DNA of 64,000 nucleotides from Streptomyces sp. NBC_00663 (GTDB lineage: Bacteria; Actinomycetota; Actinomycetes; Streptomycetales; Streptomycetaceae), in contig NZ_CP109027.1 in assembly GCF_036226885.1 (NCBI RefSeq), positions 9,114,001 to 9,178,000 on the forward strand. Direction: 5' to 3'. Position 1 is the stretch's first letter. Every line of letters starts with the position of its first letter. The position numbers and the translations under genes are program-made. Under the pieces are notes generated by a model, which did no database searches, was not told where the DNA came from, and saw only the letters and a list, made by a program, of their open reading frames with translations. This document shows, in pieces, positions 59,485 to 64,000 of this stretch.

Positions 59485-59899
59485 ACACGGTCCACGACTC
59501 GTACCGTGGCAACCCCACGGCGCGCCCTCGCGGCACCTCCAGCACCACACTCACCAACACTTCCAGCAACACACCCAGTAATACTTCGAGCAACACGCTA
59601 AGCAACACTTCGGGCAACACACCCAGTAACACTTCGAGCAACACGGTCGGCTACACACCCAGCACTTCCGGCAACATCTCCAGGAACATCTCCCGTGCCG
59701 CCGTAGCCGCCGCATGTCGTCGGCGGCCGGCCGCCACCGCTACCTGGTCGCCAGGCCGTCAGGCCTGCCCTGCCCTGCCACGCCCCGGCACCCACGCATC
59801 CGCGTACCACGCCCCCGGGCTCCCCAGAGCTGCCCCTGTACCCGAACCCCCCTGTCCAGCCTGCCCGTTCACGGAGCACACCCGCCGAGGGGATCCTTC
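59485..59899. other. Region between the ROK gene and the sugar ABC operon
   Basis: No credible gene lies here. It holds a 12-nt tandem repeat (59556-59651) and a C-rich leader with runs of CCCC up to the ATPase ribosome site. The promoter of the importer must be here, but no clear -35/-10 pair stands out. ORFs through the repeat on both strands are repetitive and have no supported start. Confidence 0.55.
59556..59651. repeat. 12-nt tandem repeat, eight units
   Basis: Eight consecutive 12-nt units of the type AACAC(T/A)(T/C)C(C/G)AGC run from 59556 to 59651. A diverged ninth (TACACACCCAGC) and related AACATCTCC strings follow to about 59690. Units alternate so that 59556-59603 and 59604-59651 form two similar 48-nt blocks. 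Read in frame, each unit would be Asn-Thr-x-Ser; on the other strand it gives Leu/Val-rich repeats. It is locally much poorer in GC than its neighbours. Confidence 0.85.
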
Positions 59900-61423
59900 A
59901 TGGCACCACAACCACCCCTGCTCACCATGGCCGGCATCACCAAGTCGTTCCCGGGCGTCCGCGCCCTGGACGGTGTGGACCTGGAGGTCCAGCCCGGGGA
60001 AGTCCACTGCCTCCTCGGCCAGAACGGCGCCGGCAAGTCCACGCTGATCAAGGTGATCGCCGGCGCCCACCAGCCCGACGGCGGTGAGATCACCTGGCAG
60101 GGCGAGCCGGTGACCCTCAGGTCACCGATCGCCGCCATGCGTCTCGGCATCGCCACCATCTACCAGGAACTCGACCTGATCGAGGGCCTGTCCGTCGCCG
60201 AGAACGTCTACCTGGGCCACGAACCCACCGCCGCCGGGTTCGTCGTGCGCGGCTCCGCCGCCCGTACGGCGACCGCCCGGTTGCTGCGACGGCTGGGCCA
60301 CTCGGAGATCGACCCGACCCGGCTCGTCGGTGAACTGTCCGCGGCACAGCAGCAGATCGTCTCCATGGCCCGCGCGCTCTCCCACGAGGTCCGCCTGATC
60401 GTGATGGACGAACCGTCGGCGGCACTCGACCCCGAAGAGGTGGACAACCTGTTCAGGATCGTGGGCGATCTGACCGCCGAGGGCGTCGCCGTCATCTACA
60501 TCTCCCACCGCCTTGAGGAGATCCGCCGCATCGGCGACCGGGTCACGGTCCTCAAGGAGGGCCGGTCGGTCGCGGGCGGGCTGCCCGCCAAGTCGACACC
60601 GACCACCGAGGTCGTGGCCCTGATGACCGGACGCAACGTGGAGTACGTCTTCCCCGAGCGCCCCGCCGCCGGATTCGCCGAGGAGAGGCAGCCGGTGCTG
60701 ACGGTCGAAGGGCTCACCCGGCGAGGGGAGTTCGCGCCCGTCGACCTGGAACTGCGGCCCGGGGAGATCGTGGGCCTGGCCGGGCTCGTCGGGTCAGGAC
60801 GCAGCGAGATCCTGGAGACGATCTACGGGGCTCGCAAGCCCGACGGCGGCCGAGTCCTCGTCGACGGCACCCCCTTGCGCCCCGGAAGCGTACGGGCCGC
60901 CGTCCGCGCCGGCATCGGCCTCGCCCCCGAGGAACGCAAGGCACAGGGCCTGCTGATGCTGGAGTCCGTCAGCAGCAACGTGTCGGTCTCCACCCTGTCC
61001 CGGTTCGCCCGCGCGGGCTGGATCGACCGCCGCGGCGAACGCGCCGCCGCACACCGGGCGGTACGGGAACTGTCCCTGCGGCCGGACAACCCCGACGCCG
61101 CGATCAGGACCCTGTCCGGCGGCAACCAGCAGAAGGCCGTACTCGCCCGCTGGCTGTTGCGGGGCTGCAAGGTGCTGCTTCTGGACGAGCCGACCAGGGG
61201 CGTCGACATCGGTGCCCGGGCGGAGCTCTATGCCGTGATCCGCCGGCTGGCCGACGAGGGCCTCGCCGTACTTCTCGTGTCCAGCGAGGTGCCCGAGGTC
61301 CTGGGACTCGCCGACCGGGTGCTGGTGCTCCGTGAAGGCAGCGTCGTGCACACGGCGGACGCCTGGGAGCTCGACGAGCACCGCGTACTCGATCTTGTGA
61401 TGGAAGGGAGCCTGACGCCATGA
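59900..61423 (+). CDS. Sugar ABC transporter ATPase (CUT2, RbsA/MglA-like)
   Basis: A 507-residue tandem ATPase. The first domain has Walker A GQNGAGKST (about 38-46), signature LSAAQQQIVSMARAL and Walker B LIVMDEPSAALD. The second has a degenerate P-loop GLVGSGRSE, signature LSGGNQQKAVLARWL and VLLLDEPTRGVD. Such an asymmetry is normal for CUT2 importers. ATG 59900 follows GAGGGG. Its stop overlaps the permease start by 4 nt (ATGA). It imports a monosaccharide or similar polyol, judged from family and context. Confidence 0.95.
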   Translation: MAPQPPLLTMAGITKSFPGVRALDGVDLEVQPGEVHCLLGQNGAGKSTLIKVIAGAHQPDGGEITWQGEPVTLRSPIAAMRLGIATIYQELDLIEGLSVAENVYLGHEPTAAGFVVRGSAARTATARLLRRLGHSEIDPTRLVGELSAAQQQIVSMARALSHEVRLIVMDEPSAALDPEEVDNLFRIVGDLTAEGVAVIYISHRLEEIRRIGDRVTVLKEGRSVAGGLPAKSTPTTEVVALMTGRNVEYVFPERPAAGFAEERQPVLTVEGLTRRGEFAPVDLELRPGEIVGLAGLVGSGRSEILETIYGARKPDGGRVLVDGTPLRPGSVRAAVRAGIGLAPEERKAQGLLMLESVSSNVSVSTLSRFARAGWIDRRGERAAAHRAVRELSLRPDNPDAAIRTLSGGNQQKAVLARWLLRGCKVLLLDEPTRGVDIGARAELYAVIRRLADEGLAVLLVSSEVPEVLGLADRVLVLREGSVVHTADAWELDEHRVLDLVMEGSLTP

Positions 61424-62448
61424 CGCAGCCGGCCACTCGGGCACAGCAGGAAGCGCCCACACCCGCCGCCAAGTCCGCGGGAGAGCGGGATAGTTCGCGC
61501 CGACCGTGGCTGCGGTGGGACGTGCGCACGCTGTCCCTGCTCGGTGTCCTCGCCGTCCTCGTCGCCGTCGGTGGGATCACCGCACCGGACGAGTTCCTGG
61601 CGACGAGCAACCTCCAACTCGTCCTCACCCAGGCGTCCGTGATCGGAGTCGTCACCGTCGGCATGACGTTCGTCATCACCAGCGGCGGGATCGACCTGTC
61701 GGTCGGCGCGATGGTGGCGCTCGCCTCGGTGTGGGCGACGACCGTGGCCACGCAGGAGTTCGGCTTCGCGGGCATCCTCTTCACCGCCGTGATCGTCGGC
61801 GTGGGCTGCGGTCTGGTGAACGGGCTGCTGATCGCCTACGGCAGGATGGTGCCGTTCATCGCCACGCTGGCCATGCTCGCCTCCGCCCGGGGTCTGGCCT
61901 TGCAGATCACGGACGGCAGCACCCAGGTCGTCTCGGTCAAGTCCGTGCTCGACCTCGGCTCCCGTGACTCCTACGTCCTCGGCGTCCCGCCCCTGGTGCT
62001 GATCTTCGCCGCGGTCACCGTCATCGGCTGGCTGCTGCTCAACCGCACCACCTTCGGCCGCCGCACGGTCGCGGTCGGCGGCAACGCGGAGGCCGCCCGC
62101 CTCGCCGGGATCGACGTGCGCCGCCAACGCCTGTATCTGTACCTGCTGTCCGGGCTGTGCTGCGGCATCGCCGCCTTCATGCTGATCGTGCTCGCCGGCT
62201 CGGGCCAGAACACCAACGGCAACCTCTACGAGCTGGACGCGATCGCCGCCGCGATCATCGGCGGCACGCTCCTCAGCGGCGGCCGCGGCACCATCGTCGG
62301 CTCCGTCCTCGGGGTGCTGGTCTTCACCACGATCACCAACATCTTCGCCCTGAACAACCTCGAGACCGCTGTCCAGCAGATCGCCAAGGGCGCCATCATC
62401 GTCGCCGCCGTGCTGGTCCAGCGCCGCTCGCCGCACGGCGACTCCTGA
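61420..62448 (+). CDS. Sugar ABC transporter permease (CUT2, RbsC-like)
   Basis: A 342-residue polytopic permease with about ten hydrophobic segments after a charged N-terminal 35 residues. RbsC-type motifs include VITSGGIDLSVGAMVALASV, LAGIDVRRQRLYLYLLSG and AIAAAIIGGTLLSGGRGTIVG. It is coupled to the ATPase gene by an ATGA overlap. It should form a homodimeric channel with the ATPase. Confidence 0.95.
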   Translation: MTQPATRAQQEAPTPAAKSAGERDSSRRPWLRWDVRTLSLLGVLAVLVAVGGITAPDEFLATSNLQLVLTQASVIGVVTVGMTFVITSGGIDLSVGAMVALASVWATTVATQEFGFAGILFTAVIVGVGCGLVNGLLIAYGRMVPFIATLAMLASARGLALQITDGSTQVVSVKSVLDLGSRDSYVLGVPPLVLIFAAVTVIGWLLLNRTTFGRRTVAVGGNAEAARLAGIDVRRQRLYLYLLSGLCCGIAAFMLIVLAGSGQNTNGNLYELDAIAAAIIGGTLLSGGRGTIVGSVLGVLVFTTITNIFALNNLETAVQQIAKGAIIVAAVLVQRRSPHGDS

Positions 62449-62449
62449 C

Positions 62450-62482
62450 GCCGGACGGCGGCCCCTGACACCGCCGTCCGGC
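62450..62482 (+). terminator. Hairpin inside the CUT2 operon
   Basis: A perfect 12-bp stem (62450-62461 with 62471-62482) with a 9-nt loop lies between the permease and binding-protein genes. It may be a partial terminator or an mRNA-protecting structure that sets the relative level of the binding protein. Confidence 0.7.
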
Positions 62483-62534
62483 CCCCTGTCTGCCTCACCC
62501 ACCGCACACCGCCCAGTCGAAGGGTCGATCCGCC

Positions 62535-63581
62535 ATGGCCAGAACCCCCAACACCAGCCGCAGAGCACTCCTGTTCGGCACCGCGGCCGTCTCCGCCGGT
62601 GCCCTGCTGACGGCCTGCACCAGCAACGAGACCAAGGACCAGGAACCGGCCGCGGAGAACGCCCCGGTCGCCGACGACAAGCCCGGCAAGCAGGTCACCA
62701 TCGGCTTCGCCGGCCCGCAGGCCGACCACGGCTGGCTCAACGCCATCAACGACAACGCCAAGAGCCGGGCGAAGAAGTATTCCGACGTCACCCTGGAGAT
62801 CACCGAGGGCTCCAACGACACCGCCCAGCAGATCGGCCAGATCCAGACGCTGATCAACAAGAAGGTCGACGTCCTGGTGATCCTCCCGGCCGACGGCAAG
62901 GCCCTCACCCAGGTCGGCCTCCAGGCCATGAGGGCCGGCATCCCCGTCGTCAACCTGGACCGCGTCTTCGCCTCTCCGCAGGCCTACCGCTGCTGGATCG
63001 GCGGCGACAACTACGGCATGGGCCTCAACGCCGGGCACTACATCGGCGAACAGCTCAAGGACAAGAAGAACGCCAAGGTCGTCGAACTCGCCGGCCTCGA
63101 CAACCTCGAACTCACCCAGCAGCGCACCAAGGGCTTCGACGACGCCCTGAAGAACTACCCCAACATCAAGAAGGTCGCCCGGCAGGCCGCCGACTTCACG
63201 GTCGAGTCCGGGCAGGCCAAGATGGCCCAACTCCTCCAGGCGCAGTCGAAGTTCGACGCGCTGTGGAACCATGACGACGACCAGGGCGTGGGCGCGCTCA
63301 GGGCCATCGACCAGGCGGGGCGCGACGACTTCCTGATGGTCGGCGGCGCGGGCGCCAAGTCCGCGATGGACGCCATCAAGGCCGGCGACAGCGTGCTCAA
63401 GGCGACTGTCCTGTACCCGCCGACGATGGCCGCCTCCGCCATCGACCTCGCCCGGGCGCTCGGACAGGGCAAGGGCGTGGGCGGTCTCGCCGAGTTCGAG
63501 ATCCCGTCCTCGCTGACCCTCTACTCGGCCGTGGTCACCAAGGACAACGTCGACCAGTACCTGCCGACCGGCTTCATCTGA
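62535..63581 (+). CDS. Sugar-binding lipoprotein of the CUT2 transporter
   Basis: A 348-residue periplasmic-binding-protein family 4 (RbsB-like) lipoprotein. The N-terminus combines a twin Arg (SRRALLFG) with lipobox LLTAC (Cys about 28). An acidic tether precedes the mature domain (VTIGFAGPQADHGWLNAINDNAKSRAKK ... QTLINKKVDVLVILPADGKAL ... DALWNHDDDQGVGALRAI). ATG 62535 is a clear start although its ribosome site is weak. The sugar is not identifiable from sequence. Confidence 0.94.
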   Translation: MARTPNTSRRALLFGTAAVSAGALLTACTSNETKDQEPAAENAPVADDKPGKQVTIGFAGPQADHGWLNAINDNAKSRAKKYSDVTLEITEGSNDTAQQIGQIQTLINKKVDVLVILPADGKALTQVGLQAMRAGIPVVNLDRVFASPQAYRCWIGGDNYGMGLNAGHYIGEQLKDKKNAKVVELAGLDNLELTQQRTKGFDDALKNYPNIKKVARQAADFTVESGQAKMAQLLQAQSKFDALWNHDDDQGVGALRAIDQAGRDDFLMVGGAGAKSAMDAIKAGDSVLKATVLYPPTMAASAIDLARALGQGKGVGGLAEFEIPSSLTLYSAVVTKDNVDQYLPTGFI

Positions 63582-63649
63582 CCGGGCCGGGCCCAGCGCC
63601 CCGCGAAGACAGCGATGAGTCAGTGACACTCCTACGAGGAGGAATCCGG

Positions 63650-64000
63650 ATGGAACAGAGGGACGGTCGGACCGCAGCGCCGGCACTCGGCGTGGGCATG
63701 GTCGGCTACGCGTTCATGGGCGCCGCGCACTCACAGGGGTGGCGCACCGTCGGGCACGTGTTCGACCTGCCGTTGCGGCCGGTGCTGGCCGCGATCGCCG
63801 GCCGTGACGCGCACGCCGTGCGGGCGGCGGCGGACAAGCACGGCTGGGCCGCGACGGAGACCGACTGGCGCGCCCTCATAGCCCGCGACGACGTACAGCT
63901 CGTCGACATCTGCACCCCGGGCGACAGCCATGCCGAGATCGCGATCGCCGCGCTGGAGGCCGGCAAGCATGTGCTGTGCGAGAAGCCGTTGGCCAATTCG
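63650..64000 (+). CDS. Gfo/Idh/MocA-family oxidoreductase, partial
   Basis: The first 117 codons are in the window and the gene runs off its right end. The Rossmann start is VGMVGYAFMGAAHSQGW, with the second Gly of GxGxxG replaced by Tyr, as in a common subgroup. The diagnostic segment CTPGDSHAEIAIAALEAGKHVLCEKPLA contains the EKP motif. The enzyme oxidises a sugar or inositol with NAD(P). It starts after a perfect GAGGAGG and follows the CUT2 importer, whose substrate it probably processes. Confidence 0.93.
   Translation, partial: MEQRDGRTAAPALGVGMVGYAFMGAAHSQGWRTVGHVFDLPLRPVLAAIAGRDAHAVRAAADKHGWAATETDWRALIARDDVQLVDICTPGDSHAEIAIAALEAGKHVLCEKPLANS

Noticed and set aside
59450..59644. 64-residue Leu/Val repeat ORF on the minus strand through the 12-nt repeat
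   Set aside because: It has no convincing ribosome site and is entirely generated by the tandem repeat, so I list the repeat and not a gene.
59322..60047. Plus-strand ORF with Asn-Thr-x-Ser repeats
   Set aside because: It begins inside the ROK gene in another frame and runs into the ATPase gene; there is no independent start. Treated as non-coding.
1..64000. Mobile elements, CRISPR arrays, tRNAs, origins
   Set aside because: No transposase, integrase, direct-repeat/spacer pattern, tRNA-like TTCGA loop context or replication gene was found.

Overview
The window looks like a piece of a Streptomyces chromosome. GC is very high throughout, GTG starts are frequent, and purine-rich ribosome sites sit before most genes. 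The gene content also fits: a large LuxR-type ATPase regulator, an ECF42 sigma factor with its DGPF partner, LacI, ROK and IclR sugar or aromatic regulators, many Tat-exported enzymes, and the 2-methylisoborneol/encapsulin locus. I see no tRNA, rRNA, insertion sequence, phage gene or CRISPR array.

Layout, left to right. (1) 1-2200: a partial secreted-protein gene, a secreted lipase, MscL and a tiny Cys-rich ORF. (2) 2200-10200, regulation: an AfsR-like NTPase without a DNA-binding domain faces a LuxR-type ATPase regulator across a strong bidirectional terminator. A sigma-like protein with a membrane tail follows, then a DGPF-ECF42 pair with a good match to the ECF42 autoregulated promoter. 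(3) 10400-15900, tyrosine/homogentisate catabolism: hmgA (frameshifted here), an unidentified gene and fahA form a translationally coupled leftward operon. An IclR-type regulator and hppD run rightward. (4) 16000-21300: a LacI regulator, an aldo/keto reductase, and divergent GH43 and GH1 glycosidases sharing a perfect LacI-type palindrome. (5) 21300-26130: a peptidoglycan-binding protein with a caspase-like (DUF4347-like) domain, then the leftward operon for family 2B encapsulin, 2-methylisoborneol synthase and geranyl diphosphate C-methyltransferase. (6) 26450-39085, mixed housekeeping: an ABC exporter, an M23 peptidase, a BASS transporter, zinc-independent ribosomal proteins L31 and L36 beside a decayed L33 gene, an MBL hydrolase, a CYTH-CHAD protein, a VOC protein, an NfeD/SPFH pair, a DUF4037 protein and a PfkB kinase.

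(7) 39157-55900, pectin rhamnogalacturonan/rhamnose use: a PL11 lyase, a LacI repressor, a CUT1 sugar ABC importer, two GH78 alpha-L-rhamnosidases and, further on, a type-B carboxylesterase. Related LacI-type operators lie in front of the lyase, the importer, the second rhamnosidase and the esterase, which suggests one regulon. A truncated SDR, a cyclophilin-like lipoprotein and a second SDR lie inside this stretch. (8) 56100-58100: two membrane proteins of unknown function. (9) 58271-64000: a ROK regulator, a CUT2-type sugar ABC importer (ATPase, permease, binding lipoprotein) and the start of a Gfo/Idh/MocA oxidoreductase. A 12-bp tandem repeat lies between the regulator and the importer.

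The items most worth follow-up are: the unknown gene coupled between hmgA and fahA (the pathway step between those enzymes has no other candidate here); the hmgA frameshift; the small PG-binding/caspase-like protein; the duplicated motif in the terpene synthase tail as a possible encapsulin docking signal; and the decayed L33 gene.
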